A stretch of DNA of 64,000 nucleotides from Diogma glabrata. Taxonomy: Eukaryota > Arthropoda > Insecta > Diptera > Cylindrotomidae. Shown here piece after piece: positions 1-10,698 of this stretch. The notes under the pieces are model-generated. The model saw only the letters and a program-made list of their open reading frames with translations. It did not search any database and was not told the origin of the DNA. A program made the translations under genes and the position numbers. How positions within the stretch are numbered: position 1 is the stretch's first letter; each line of letters opens with the position of its first letter. The stretch covers positions 135,228,428-135,292,427 of the forward strand of contig OY856186.1 of the NCBI GenBank assembly GCA_963693315.1, given 5' to 3'.

Positions 1-2160
1 ATTCCAAAACAAAAGATAGCAAAGAAACGAAAAATCACATGCTGCATTGATAAGGTTCTGTGCAGCGCCTCTAGTGTCTACATTTTCTTGTTGATCACTT
101 AACTTCTCAATTTCAGCCACAATCCCATCAAAGTTTTCGGCCAATACTTTTACTGCAGCATAATGAGCACTCCAATGCGCTGTTAAGAGTATTTTAACAG
201 TTGCTTTGTTGTGTTTAGCAAGTACTTCCCAGCGGCTAGTCGAAGCAGAAAAACATGTAAAAATGGCTTCCACTAACGAGTGTTGGCCGTATAAATTAAT
301 TGAATGATCTTTACAGTCCACAAAAATCGCTTTGTTATTTTTTGCTTTAATAATAGCTTGCACTTCTCCATGTATACTACTCATAACAGCTGCATTATCA
401 TAACCTTTGGGAGCGACAATTCATAACATCTATACCATCATTTTCAAGATTTTTACACTGAAAAAAAACATGTCCTATTTTCAATCGAAATGCAGTTGTC
501 TCAACCTCACCGTGCGGGCAGATATGGCGAATCGAAATACGAGATTGATTCAACAACCGTACAATGATAAGCCGATGCAGTTGAGACAATCACATGAAAT
601 ATTTATGTGAAAATAAAATATAGTTCAATTAATCTCAAATAGTTAAATTTTAAAATGAAAAATTCATGATATAAGGCCAAAGAAATATGTTTTCATGGAA
701 ATAGTTATTAACTTTATTCAACTACTGTTATATTGGATATAACACTTTATATTTTAAATAAGCCTCATTCTGTTGTCAGGACCATGTTACTGAGTACTAA
801 GTAGTTGTCCCAATCACGGTGAAATTGTTTGTAAATATCTTTTCTTTGCATGAATAATAAACTGCCATCTTCGTGATGAGGTTATCATTACTTCAATTTT
901 TTTTTTCAGTGTAAGAATTTCATCGCTTAAATCAGCGGCTTTTTTCCACGTAAAGGAAAAAATCCAAGGAATGCTTCCTTGATTTCCACTTTACTACCAT
1001 CAATTTCCACATAACGAATCACTTCTGACATTTGATCAATATGTGAAATGTCAGGTGTGCTATCAAACATAATTCCAAAATATTTAACCGATTTAATTTC
1101 GTTGACAAGCTTAAACTTTACGTGGATCGCTAAAACATTTATGAACTCATTTTGTATATCTGGTGACAAATATGATACTTTTGGTGATTTACCATGCTCC
1201 AAATTCAAAATGTGTTCTTTTAACACTACATCATACATTGACAATAGTTTGGTTAGTTCTAAGAAATTGCCTTTATTTGAAGAACTTTGTCCTTCATCAT
1301 GTCCATGAAATGCTGGGTTTTGTTTAGATAATAACAAAGTTATATCCAATCATCTTGATAAAAGATGTTTCTACTTCTGTTTTTTATTATATATTAATTG
1401 CAAGGCTGCGTCTCGTATCGTTTTATGAATTTTTAACCTCATTTCCAAAGTTTTCCACTTTTCAAAATTCTCCAGATGTTCATTTGAAGTTTCATGCTCG
1501 GCCACTTTGGGATTTAGTTTCCACCGCTTCTGATATCCAGTAGTAAATGTTGATTTTGTATTATTATTATTGGTGACAGCAAATACACGACAACAGAAGC
1601 AATACAGGACGCAAGTTATTATTTACAGGAGAATAAACAATCCATGGCCGTAGAATTTTTCACCATTATTCATCATTTTATAAAACCATTCTTTAGAAAG
1701 ATGGCGAACATCACCTTTTATGTCTAACAAGTGTCTAGATACAGTAACAAACGACCCTTCTCTATTTTGAAAATGTTCACTTTCTTTTTTTATGATTTCA
1801 ATGCGAACATTACCAGAGACGAGTATATTCCAATGTGATACATCTCTTAAGTCCTGAAGTGATTCACCCATGCAAATACTGTCTTCGATAGTAGAAGCAT
1901 TAGCGGCATTATCACTGTCATTTTCATTATTCCTTTCTAATTCGTCATCATAGGTTATCATTATTAATTCTGTATTGTTGCTGTTACTTTCCGAAGATGA
2001 GCCAATATTCTCTGAAACATTCGTTGCATCAACGTGATAATCAGTTTCTTGGATATCATCGGGTTTTGTAACATATTTATAGATTTGGTCTTTCTCTGCT
2101 GGAACCAACTTTTTCTTTAAAAAGTATGAACTCCTCGTGGCATATTTATTTTTTGGGATA
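1..2160 (-). pseudogene. hAT-family transposase with TTF zinc finger and DUF4371, decayed
   Basis: Read right to left, this follows the TTF/ZMYM-like hAT transposase order. An acidic N-terminal region (2108-1900) leads into the TTF-like block SHWNILVSGNVRIEIIKK (about 1840-1790) and the KEWFYKMMNNGEKFYG block (about 1690-1640). The rest of the TTF finger, containing KVAEHETSNEHLENFEKW, is at about 1520-1430. The DUF4371 core with YLSPDIQNEFINVLA and FDSTPDISHIDQ is at 1350-930. The segment with ENDGIDVMNCR, GYDNAAVMSSIHG and TAHWSAHYAAVKVLAEN runs from about 480 to the window edge. Several frameshifts and a roughly 440-bp non-coding break (about 490-925) separate the blocks, so no functional protein can be made. 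Family assignment is from motif recognition. The C-terminal dimerisation domain would lie left of the window. Confidence 0.8.
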
Positions 2161-2419
2161 TTTGCTAAACGAAATCTAAAAAAATATTTTTAATTATAGT
2201 ATAGGTATCAGCAAAGCATTAATTCTAAATATATTTGTAGGATACATAATAGGTACATAGTTCATAATAAGTACACTGTGTTAACGACTAAATACACCGC
2301 CAAGAAAATTAATTTATTTAAATTTCCTTGTAACAACTTATATTAAATAATATTTGATAAAATGGAATTTACAAATCATAGCCTAATATTATAAGGAACT
2401 ATTTAAAAAAATATGTAAG
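2161..2419. other. AT-rich spacer
   Basis: Between the 5' end of the hAT transposase and the Penelope scrap I see only AT-rich sequence with no coding pattern. Confidence 0.5.
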
Positions 2420-2803
2420 TATGAAATCCTAAAAGATATTTTATATAAAGAATTGAAACCAAAATTAAATATCCAATTAGAATCATGCTCAATAATTTAC
2501 AAAATTGAATGTGATTTTTGTGAAAAATTTTACATCGGGAAAACCGGAAAATGTTTTAAAGACTGATTTAAGGAATACCTGCCTAAGAAGAAAAATAAAC
2601 AAAATTTAAAGTTTATTTTTGCAAACCATTTACATAGTTAATAACAATAGCTACACCACTTTTAAAAAAAAATTGAAGGCTTTACATTTATGTAGCCAAG
2701 GATCTTTAAAAGAATCACTTGATGAGTTTGAAATTTCCAAGGGATTTAAAACCCAACAAAATGTAATTTTAAATGATAAACTTTCATTTAATTCAAATAT
2801 ATA
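2420..2803 (+). pseudogene. Penelope-like element 3' scrap (GIY-YIG endonuclease domain)
   Basis: One frame reads ILKDILYKELKPKLNIQLES, then IIYKIECDFCEKFYIGKTGK, which is the GIY-YIG region typical of Penelope-like retroelements (paired cysteines followed by FYIGxTG). It stops at 2562-2564 just after the block. The conserved C-terminal tail (LKALHLCSQGSLKESLDEFE, ending ILNDKLSFNSN) follows in another frame to 2803. The reverse transcriptase is absent, so this is a 5'-truncated, frameshifted insertion. It is related in type to the longer copy at 60.3-61.3 kb. Confidence 0.75.
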
Positions 2804-3487
2804 AATATATAAAACGAGTATGAGTATGTATCAACCTACAAAAATTTGCAAAACTGCAGTAATTGCATAACTGCCATTTTATTCCACAGTAATTATTTTT
2901 GTGTCCATTGAAAAACGATCTATTTCAATTTATTCTTTGAGTTTCAAGATAAAAGAAAAAAATTATTTTGAGATCATTTACAAACACGGTAATTTGATTG
3001 TTTGTTAGTTTCCTTAGGTGTTTGCAATTAATTTGTTTGAAATGTAAAACATATATTAGGTAGTAAGGTTAAGCGGATATTTTAGAAATAATTTTGGAAT
3101 AGAGACATTGTAACTCAAGGGTGCCACCCTATCGACAAAGGGTGCCACATTATCGACGTAAACCACTTTTCCTATACATTATTCAGCATATGTGTTTTCA
3201 GACCTGGTCATTAAATAATCATGCTTGCATACTAAATAATATATCGTAAAAAACGGTCAATATGGTATCTATAGGAATATTCAAAGCTATTGAGTAATTG
3301 TGGTGATGGGATTCAATGCTCAACATGTTGATTCGATTAATATTGTTAAAATTTTATTTCACGTAATAACTCAAAAATTTTAAAAAGTAGAATAGATTCT
3401 TTTTGAACCAATAACACATGTATAGGACACATTTATAAGTTATCACAATTTATAAATTAAAATTATATGGATAACCTGGTTAAAATG
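2804..3487. other. Geneless AT-rich stretch
   Basis: No coding pattern was found. Around 3117-3160 the phrase GGGTGCCACCYTATCGAC occurs twice in slightly different form and resembles the GGGTGTCACCCC core of the adjacent minisatellite. The tandem array may have grown from such sequence. Confidence 0.4.
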
Positions 3488-4334
3488 GTTTCCAAGTGAT
3501 TTATCGTTGAAAACATGTGATGGTTTGTTTAAGTTTTTTACGTTCGGGTGTCACCCCAAAACGGTTTCGAAGTGATTTATCGTTGAAAACATGTGATGGT
3601 TTGTTTAAGTTTTTTACGTTCGGGTGTCACCCCAAAACGGTGTCGAAGTGATTTATCGTTGAAAACATTGTGATGGTTTGTTTAAGTTGTTTACGTTCGG
3701 GTGTCACCCCAAAACGGTTTCGAAGTGATTTATCGTTGAAAACATTGTGATGGTTTGTTTAAGTTTTTTACGTTCGGGTGTCACCCCAAAACGGTTTCGA
3801 AGTGATTTATCGTTGAAAACATTGTGATGGTTTGTTTAAGTTTTTTACGTTCGGGTGTCACCCCAAAACGGTTTCGAAGTGATTTATCATTGAAAACATT
3901 GTGATGGTTTGTTTAAGTTGTTTACGTTCGAGTGTCCGCCCAAAACGGTTTCGAAGTGATTTATCGTTGAAAACATTGTGATGGTTTGTTTAAGTTTTTT
4001 ACGTTCGGGTGTCACCCCAAAACGGTTTCGAAGTGATTTATCATTGAAAACATTGTGATGGTTTGTTTAAGTTGTTTACGTTCGAGTGTCCGCCCAAAAC
4101 GGTTTCGAAGTGATTTATCGTTGAAAACATTGTGATGGTTTGTTTAAGTTTTTTACGTTCGGGTGTCCCCCCAAAACGGTTTCGAAGTGATTTATTATTG
4201 AAAACATTGTGATGGTTTGTTTAAGTTGTTTACATTCGGGTGTCACCCCAAAACGGTTTCGAAGTGATTTATCGTTGAAAACATTGTGATGGTTTGTTTA
4301 AGTTTTTTACGTTCGGGTGTCACCCCAAAACGGG
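3488..4334. repeat. 77-bp minisatellite, about 11 copies
   Basis: Near-identical 77-bp units each contain GTGATTTATCGTTGAAAACA, GTGATGGTTTGTTTAAG, TTTACGTTCGGGTGTCACCC and CAAAACGGTTTCGAA. The first two units have AACATGTG where the later ones have AACATTGTG. Variants such as GTGTCCGCCC and ATTATTGAAA recur in alternate units, suggesting growth of higher-order blocks. GGGTGTCACCCC is itself nearly palindromic. The array ends directly at the C-rich hAT terminus. Confidence 0.9.
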
Positions 4335-4406
4335 TGACACCTGGGGCGGACCGCCCCCCCCGCCCCCCCCCGCCCCCCCCCGCCCCCCCCCCTAGCTACG
4401 CCTCTG
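4335..4406. repeat. C-homopolymer tract and hAT terminal inverted repeat
   Basis: GGTGACACCTGGGGCGGACC is followed by four runs of 8-11 C separated by single G residues, then CCTAGCTACGCCTCTG. The last 16 bases match a hAT-type end. The long C runs are a probable sequencing and assembly weak point. Confidence 0.65.
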
Positions 4407-5404
4407 CTCTCTTGTGCAGCATCATTCCTCATGAATTTCAATATTAAAAACTGAATTTTGAATTCATGTTCTTTTTTCTAAGTGTTAATATTAAGTAGTA
4501 AAATTTTAATTAAATTAAATTTTTTTCAATTAGTGCAATTAGATCAATTTATTTTAAATGTCTCTGTCCAATTAGATCAAATTTAAAAAAAATATATATG
4601 TTTGTGTTGTTTAAAACACAGAAAACACAAAAAAATAAATTTACATGTTAATGCCGTATAAAAATAACAAAGAAAATATTACATAATATGTTTGTGCCGT
4701 TCAAGTTAATGAAAAAGAATTATATGCAATTGTTTGTGTTGCAAAAACAAAAAAACTCTTTGTTACTCTCTTATGTCTTTTGTGATCAATCTCGTGAATA
4801 TCAGGAAACAAATTGTGGAATTTATTTTTTTGAATTCACGTTTTCTTTATTCGAATTAAGTAGTGAAATTTTAACTAGTCTAAATTTTGGGAGTGCAATT
4901 AGTAAAAAAAATTAGGAACGTGTTTGTATATACTAGTTAATTTATTTGTGTAAAAATTCTAGTCAAATTTATAACAAAAAAAAAAGATCGTATGTGTTTG
5001 TGCCGTTCAATTTGATGACGCAGTTTTTATTAAAGAAAAAAAATAATTTATATATGTTTGAGCTTTTAATTCATTAGTCAAATTTACAACCAAAAAAAAA
5101 TATATATATGTTTGTGCTGTAAAAACAGAAAAAGCTCTTACTGGATTGTTTTGTTTTGGCGTCTGCTGAGGAGTGTCATTCATATATTATTCAAACAAAT
5201 TATTACCGGCTTTTCAACTTATTCAACCACTATTGTTACCAATTGTTACATTTAATTTACAACGTGTTCAACGAGATTGGGAGTTTGTTCTACGTCTGTA
5301 TATCCAACCTGTTACCTGTTCATTTGGACATAATTGTTGCTGATGGAGGGCTGAGCCTGTAAGACGTTGTGGCCGGCCGGATTTAACTAATGGGGTGAGT
5401 GACG
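4407..5404. other. Geneless AT-rich stretch with TATATATGTTTGTG motifs
   Basis: TATATATGTTTGTGCCGTT-like phrases recur at about 4597, 4688, 4992, 5054 and 5106, giving a loose, degenerate tandem pattern of AT-rich modules. No convincing protein similarity is seen. Confidence 0.4.
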
Positions 5405-5974
5405 TTATATTTTTTTTATTTCTTTTCTTAGTTTAACGTAGAAGTGTGAATGTGTGTGAAGGGGCGTATTAGTGATTGAATGGGGGCGTGTTAGTCGTTG
5501 CGTGGGCGTGCGAACTGGCGGTGTGTGTAGCAAGGCACCTATAGTCTGAATTGGAAATGCTTCTAATCTCAATATTATCCTTCCAAATACGTTTTCTTTA
5601 ATTATCTTGCCCAGATCTGTGATTTTATATTTTTTTTTGTAAACCAAGAATCATTCGCGATCAACCTGTATTACAATAAAAAAAAAAAACGAAAACCAAA
5701 TTCTTGTTATGTTTTAGGTTCAAGGAATATATAATAAATTAACCAACTGTAAACTGCAGGTATGGAAACACACTGGTTTGGACATGAGGATCTAACTTAC
5801 CAATAAAATTTATATTTTTTTTGATTGTAATTATTTTTGTTTTGGGAATTACCTATGGTTCTTAAAAATTCGTTTTTAAATGTTATTAATAAAGAAAAGG
5901 GGAAGTATTCCATAACGACTTTCAATATAGCGTGTGACGTTCCCCAGTGCTCTAAGATTCGATCTACGGTTTAC
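5405..5974. other. G/T-rich segment and spacer
   Basis: 5445-5545 is GTGTG-rich and resembles the leader at 6100-6190, so it may be another decayed copy of that Gypsy leader. 5550-5970 shows no coding pattern. Confidence 0.35.
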
Positions 5975-6220
5975 CAGCAATGGAAGTGGTTTATGGGCTG
6001 TACCATGGTGCTCATGTGACAGCAATACAACTCAATCTTGATTACTATCACTTGCGATGCGTGCTGCGGGTCTTGGAGCTTAAGTGTCTTGCTTCGCCGT
6101 CTGAATGTGTGGGTGAATGTTTGAATGTTAGTATGTGTGAAGTGTGAGTGTGTGGGCGTCTGAGAGTGATTGTGGGGGTTGGACGTGTTGATCGTAGGTC
6201 TTTCGCAAACGGGGTCGCCA
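5975..6220 (-). other. Gypsy leader with PBS-like site
   Basis: Directly after the LTR end, TGGCGACCCCGTTTGCGAAA is read on the minus strand, followed by a CAC-rich leader that matches 63,491-63,600. The TGG start suits a tRNA primer site. The tRNA cannot be named with confidence. Confidence 0.5.
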
Positions 6221-6426
6221 GAGTCTCCCTTTTCCACTTGTATTTTTATTCATTTCTGTGACTTTTCGTAAATAGCGTACATTTCTATATTTGTGCTGAA
6301 GTAACAGGGTTTCTTAATCGTTCCCATAGATTGAAGCTGGCTTGGGGCAAGAAAATAAATCTCGCTAGGTACGCTTCCTGCTGTGCCATTCTCATTGGTT
6401 CGCCAATGAGAAAGCTCTTCATTACA
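6221..6426 (-). repeat. LTR of the Gypsy remnant, about 206 bp
   Basis: On the minus strand it begins TGTAATGAAGAGCTTTCTCA and runs to GGGAGACTC just before the PBS-like site. It aligns along its length with 63,284-63,490 (plus strand, TGTAATGAAGCGCTTTCTCA start). Boundaries rest on that pairwise match and the TG start. Confidence 0.6.
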
Positions 6427-6539
6427 CACCATTGAACCCTCGATACAACCAGTAAAATATGACCCGGGAGGTGTGAACCCCAGTGACAACAACCAAACAA
6501 AGGAACAACCCTACCGAACGAAAGACATAATTCCCTGAT

Positions 6540-6842
6540 GTCCTTCGCACGATGGACACCAAGACTCTTACCGCTCATATCTATGCACTTATACAGTACA
6601 TTTCCAATCTTAGTCTTAATCATTGCAGGTAAGAACTTTGGAGCCAATTTCGCCGAGAACTTTTTAGTAGCGTCACTCAAATGATGTTGTCGTACAAACA
6701 CACGTTGTTGAGGTTGAAAGGTCCGTAGCTTCGTTCGCAGATTATAATGATGTTTAGACTTCCTGAAAGCTGCATTTAAATTTTGTTGAACTCGATTTCT
6801 GAGCATGTTCAAATGATCAGAACGTTGTAGTGACCATAAGGG
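6540..6842 (-). pseudogene. Gypsy integrase C-terminal fragment
   Basis: The minus-strand frame carries HHYNLRTKLRTFQPQQRVFV, then FSAKLAPKFLPAMIKTKIGN and HRAKDIREL. This is the basic C-terminal tail of a Gypsy integrase, clearly related to the tail at 48.2 and 54.4 kb (SAKLAPKFIKAIVLRRIG). The catalytic core is missing: the fragment begins at the edge of the mdg1-like LTR, which therefore inserted here or recombined into it. The open frame continues into the linker and LTR, which is incidental. Confidence 0.8.
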
Positions 6843-7166
6843 TGTCACCGTATTTGATATTTACTTTAATATATGAAATGCTAAATAAGCATTTCATAAT
6901 ATGAAATAAATATCAAATACCAAGCTGCGCAGTCAGCAATTTCAATATTAACACATAAGTTTAATAAAACAAAGCATTCATAAATAGGAGTTGAAACAAA
7001 AAGATGTTACCCATAAAAGTGAAAACATTAACATTCATAAATAGGAGTTGAAACAAAAAGATGTTACCCATAAAAGTGAAAACATTAAGTGAATAAATAA
7101 ATAAGTATATAATTAATTGGTGTTTGTTTAATCGATATAAACCCTCTGGATATCATCTCCTATACA
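6843..7166 (+). repeat. 5' LTR of the mdg1/412-like element
   Basis: It starts TGTCACC and ends TATACA immediately before the primer-binding site. The first 80 bases form an almost perfect palindrome (about 6850-6922, arms GTATTTGATATTTA with TGCTAAATAAGCA at the centre). A 53-56-bp phrase (CATTCATAAATAGGAGTTGA and onward) is duplicated in tandem at about 6976-7085. Confidence 0.65.
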
Positions 7167-7183
7167 TGGCGACCGTGACAGGA
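7167..7183 (+). promoter_or_regulatory. tRNA-Arg-type primer-binding site
   Basis: TGGCGACCGTGACAGGA directly abuts the LTR end. Elements of the mdg1/412 group use this PBS, complementary to a tRNA-Arg 3' end. Confidence 0.75.
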
Positions 7184-7813
7184 CCCAGAAAATATAAGCC
7201 ACAAAAACCGTGAGTAAAAACAAAAAAAAATCATGTAATTAATGCTCAATATACATAAAAGATTCGTGAGAAGTGAAATACCATATGTAGAACAAGAACA
7301 GTGAAAAAAAGTTTAATTAAAAACAAAATGTGTAATTTAAAATTCTTTTAACTAGATAGTGTAGTAAAATTATATGGTTAAGTTTAAGTACAAAGTTTAA
7401 TATTAAAAGTTGCTGCATACAATACCAGGTGTAAACTAAACTGAAAAGTTTTTTTAAAAGTGCATTTACAATACCCGGTTGGAAATTAAAAATGAAATGT
7501 TTTTAAAGTACACATACAATACCCGGTTCTTATAATAAATTTCAAGGACAAACAAAAGTACTAAAAGTTTAGTACTTGTATATTAGTATACCCGGTATAC
7601 GTAAGGCAATAATAAACGTAAGGCAATAATAAAATACAAAAATTAATAAAGTTCTGCGAGCCATTGTTATTCTTGAATTGACAAGTGATGAATAAATAAT
7701 TTTTTTTTGTTGTCTGATAATTTATTGATAATTAATTATCTAATAAATTTCTTTTTTTTTTCTCCTTAAATTTAATTAAAACATATACCTATAAATTAAA
7801 AATAAATTACGCT
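7184..7813 (+). other. AT-rich leader of the mdg1/412-like element
   Basis: No ORF is seen. The phrase ACAATACCCGGTT recurs with variations at about 7418, 7468, 7516 and 7588, a diffuse internal repeat. Confidence 0.5.
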
Positions 7814-8035
7814 ATGGGTTCAAGCAAATCAAAAAACGAACACCAAAGCTCGAATGGTCAAGTAAACAACAACGTAACAATAGGAAACGAGCAAACCTTC
7901 AATGTGTACAGTATTGAAATCGTACTATTATTTCTAATAATAGTGGTTTTAAAAATAATAAAATTTATCATGCTGCTATGCCAAAAGCAGAAAAGGGGAC
8001 TCAAGAAGAGATACGCTTCAACATTAGTAGTATAA
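7814..8035 (+). CDS. Small membrane-type ORF of the mdg1/412 group
   Basis: A 73-residue protein begins MGSSKSKNEHQSSNGQVNNN. A glycine at position 2 followed by serines and lysines resembles an N-myristoylation signal. Residues about 34-54 (IEIVLLFLIIVVLKIIKFIM) form one hydrophobic segment, followed by a basic tail containing RGLKKRYAS. Elements of this group carry a small ORF of just this build (MG start, N-rich stretch, one membrane segment, LKKRYxSR-like tail) ahead of gag. Its role is unknown to me; membrane targeting is an inference from the sequence. Confidence 0.65.
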   Translation: MGSSKSKNEHQSSNGQVNNNVTIGNEQTFNVYSIEIVLLFLIIVVLKIIKFIMLLCQKQKRGLKKRYASTLVV

Positions 8036-8279
8036 AAAAAAGGATGAGTATAACTCCGTATCGAAACAATATTTTTATAATTCTAAATAAAATATAATTA
8101 CATGCATTAAAGCATGCATTTAGTAATTTAATGTAAAAATTTAAATTGTTTTTAATAAAAAAAAAATAATAAGCAAAATTTAAGAAACTTTTCAAAAAAT
8201 AATATTTTTATCAATTTCAAAGATTAATATTTCAAAAATTAGTATTTTTATCAATTTCAAAGATTAATATTTCAAAATT

Positions 8280-9262
8280 CAATATTTCAAAAAGGCTTAC
8301 GTACCAATAGAAAAAGTTATAAATGGTTTACAAGAAGAAATAAGAATTTTGGCAAAGCAAACGGGCAGTAGTAAAGATAGCATCCATTTAACTGAAAAAA
8401 CACGAGATCAAAATACAATGGAACCATTAAAGGCAAATGAGGTAATAGATTTGGTGACGAAAATTTTAAGGGACGATTACAATGGTGATCCTATGCTTCT
8501 TAATAGCATAGTCGACAAACTGAAAATACTAGAACTATCAATTAAGCATGTCGGGAACCAGGACTGGTAAACTTAATTAAATCAAAATTTTCTGCAAAAG
8601 CGAGGGAAGCTACATCGGAAAGATGCAACTCAATAAAAAACATTATAGAAAAATTAAAACAGACTTGTAAGGGTCAAGTGTCATGGGAGATAGCTGCGTC
8701 ACTAGAAGGAGTAAGGGCTAATGCAAAAGATCGATATATGAAAGACATTTCGGAAATGACAGAAAAACTGAAGCAGGCTTATATCAATGAAGGAGCAGAT
8801 CAAGAGACAGCGTCGTAATATGTAGTCCAGGCAGCTGTGAAGAATATAAAAAAGAATTATCCAAGCAACATCGTATTACAAAGTGTAATGTCAACTGAAT
8901 TTAAAAATATCGACCAAGTGATGCATAGGTTCCAGTCGCTACAAAACGAAAAGGATGCGCAGGTGCTAGCTTTCAGAACTGCTTATGGCGGTGAGCAGCG
9001 ACCAAAACTCAACAACAGGTACAGAGGCAATCAGGATACAGGCAGATATAGAGGTAATTTTAGCAATGTTGGAAATTATCGATGCCAACATAGTTTTTGT
9101 AGAACCCCAAATAATTATTACAGTAATCAAAAACCAACTAACATGTATTATAATAATAATAATAAAAATTTTAGTAAATATGAATATAGAAATAAAAATA
9201 ATAAAGCTAATATAAGAAATATAGATGTAGAAAGAGTAGATTCTCCTTCACAGGAAAACTAA
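8280..9262 (+). pseudogene. Gag of the mdg1/412-like element, disrupted
   Basis: The first part (8349-8570) reads NEVIDLVTKILRDDYNGDPM. After a shift of frame, the next contains KFSAKAREATSERCNSIKNI and KLKQAYINEGADQETAS, with a stop at 8818. The nucleocapsid part (8837-9262) contains HRFQSLQNEKDAQVLAFRTA followed by a basic R/G/N/Y-rich tail without CCHC knuckles, as is usual for this group. At least one frameshift and one stop interrupt it. Codons are strongly A/T-biased like the rest of the element. Confidence 0.7.
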
Positions 9263-9339
9263 AGGCTCCTCGGTGCACAGGGGAACACTTTAAAATTTTA
9301 AATTTCAATTTAAACTACTGTATTTTCATAAATCTGAGC

Positions 9340-10698
9340 TTGAATGAAAAATTAACAAATAATATATGTTTTTTACTAGATACAGGAGCAGAGGTCTCTT
9401 TAATAAAGTTTAATGATCAATTAACAAAAAATAACTATATTATTATTAACAATGTAATTAAATTAAAAGGCATAACAGATGTCGAAGTAAAAACGATAGG
9501 TACCATAAAGAAAGAGGTTTTTGTTGGAGGATATGCGATCAAACATGAGTTTCATGTAGTCCGAGATGATTTTCCAATACCGACAGCAGGTTTTATAGGG
9601 ATGGATTTCTTTACCAAATTCTCGTGTAATATTAGTTTTGAGGACTTTACGTTAGAAATAAATGAGCGTAATATTTCGTTTAAAATTCCGATTCAAACAG
9701 GACCAAGAATAGATACAATCTATATTCCTCCTAGATGTGAAGTAATCAGAAGATTACCGCACCGAAATATATCTACAGATTCAGTAGCAATCTATAATGG
9801 TGAATTAACACCAGGTGTATTTGTGAGTAAGACAATAGTGAGTAACAGTAGCCCATATGTTCAATTGTTGAACACTACTGATACAGGAATAACAATTCCT
9901 CACACTGACTTTTCTTTTGAACCTTTAGATAACTTCGAAGTATTCCAAATGGTAACCAATAAGGGTACAGATAGTTCAACCAAGAAATCCAAGCAGGAAG
10001 AGATAGTAGGTAAAATTTTAGAAAACAACAAAAATTTGGATCCTAATGTTAATAGTGATATCAAAAAATTAATTTCAAATCATATAGATATATTTTCTAG
10101 CGAAAATGAAAAGCTAACAGTAAATAATTTTTACAGTCAAAACATTCATTTGAAGGATGATACGCCAGTATACACAAAACCTTATCGACTGCCCCATTCT
10201 CAAAAACAAGAGATTAACCAACAGGTTTCTACAATGTTAAGAGATGGCATAATAGAGCCATCGATTTCTGACTATAATAGTCCAATTTTGCTAGTCCCTA
10301 AAAAATCAAAGGAAGGTATAAAGAAATTTCGTCTTGTTGTAGATTTTAGAAATATAAACAAGAAGGTAGTTGCGGATAAATTCCCGCTACCGTGAATTGA
10401 TGATATATTAGACCAACTTGGCAGAACTAAGTATTTTAGTGGTGTAGACCTTCAATCTGGTTTTCACCAAATACCATTGGAGGAAAATTCCAAAAATGTC
10501 ACTTCTTTTAGTACCGAAACTGGATCTTATCGGTATACAAGACTTCCTTTCGGACTGTCAGTAAGTCCAAATTCATTCCAAAGGATGATGACATTTGCAT
10601 TTGCCAATCTGTCACCATCACGAGCATTTTTATACATGGATGATTTAATCATTTTTGGCTGTTCTAGAAATCACCATTTAAAAAATTTAGAAAGCCCA
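9340..10698 (+). pseudogene. Pol (protease + reverse transcriptase), truncated
   Basis: The aspartic protease motif FLLDTGAEVSLI is near residue 12 from 9340. The RT begins about 10,120 with VYTKPYRLPHSQKQEINQQV and continues through PILLVPKKSKEGIKKFRLVV. A TGA at 10,393-10,395 interrupts the frame, which resumes with ILDQLGRTKYFSGVDLQSGF and reaches the catalytic FLYMDDLIIF (about 10,625-10,655). The sequence leaves pol at about 10,698 within the thumb. One stop plus loss of RNase H and integrase make it inactive. Confidence 0.85.

Larger units (their letters stand above)
1..4406 (-). mobile_element. hAT transposon (DUF4371/TTF type), left part outside window
   Basis: The right boundary is read from the terminal motif at 4391-4406, whose reverse complement is CAGAGGCGTAGCTAGG. 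I recognise this as a typical hAT-type terminal repeat. It is followed by a G/C-homopolymer tract and then, on the minus strand, by a decayed hAT transposase (1-2160). The motif therefore lies on the 5' side of the transposase, as expected. The 8 bp just outside it (4407-4414, CTCTCTTG) would be the target duplication, but the partner end is beyond position 1. A Penelope scrap (2420-2803) and a 77-bp minisatellite (3488-4334) lie between transposase and terminus. The extent is an inference from motif order. Confidence 0.6.
5975..6842 (-). mobile_element. Gypsy-type LTR retrotransposon remnant (integrase end, LTR, leader)
   Basis: On the minus strand the order is integrase C-terminus (6842 to about 6540), a short linker, an LTR (6426-6221), a primer-binding-like TGGCGACCCC (6220-6211) and a C/A-rich leader to about 5975. 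An LTR followed by leader, directly downstream of pol, means two copies once shared this LTR (tandem array) or a rearrangement joined them. The LTR and leader recur in opposite orientation at 63,284-63,600. The right side is cut by the mdg1-like LTR at 6843. Confidence 0.7.
6843..10698 (+). mobile_element. mdg1/412-like Gypsy element, 3'-truncated
   Basis: The order is 5' LTR (6843-7166), tRNA-Arg-type primer site (7167), long AT-rich leader, small membrane-type ORF, gag, then protease and reverse transcriptase cut off just after the catalytic YMDD. RNase H, integrase and 3' LTR are missing, so the element is dead. The lineage call rests on the PBS and the small ORF, both characteristic of the mdg1/412 group, plus protein similarity. 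Confidence 0.8.

Noticed and set aside
3488..4334. Regular direct repeats resembling a CRISPR array
   Set aside because: Units are contiguous 77-bp repeats without unique spacers, in eukaryotic DNA; this is a minisatellite.
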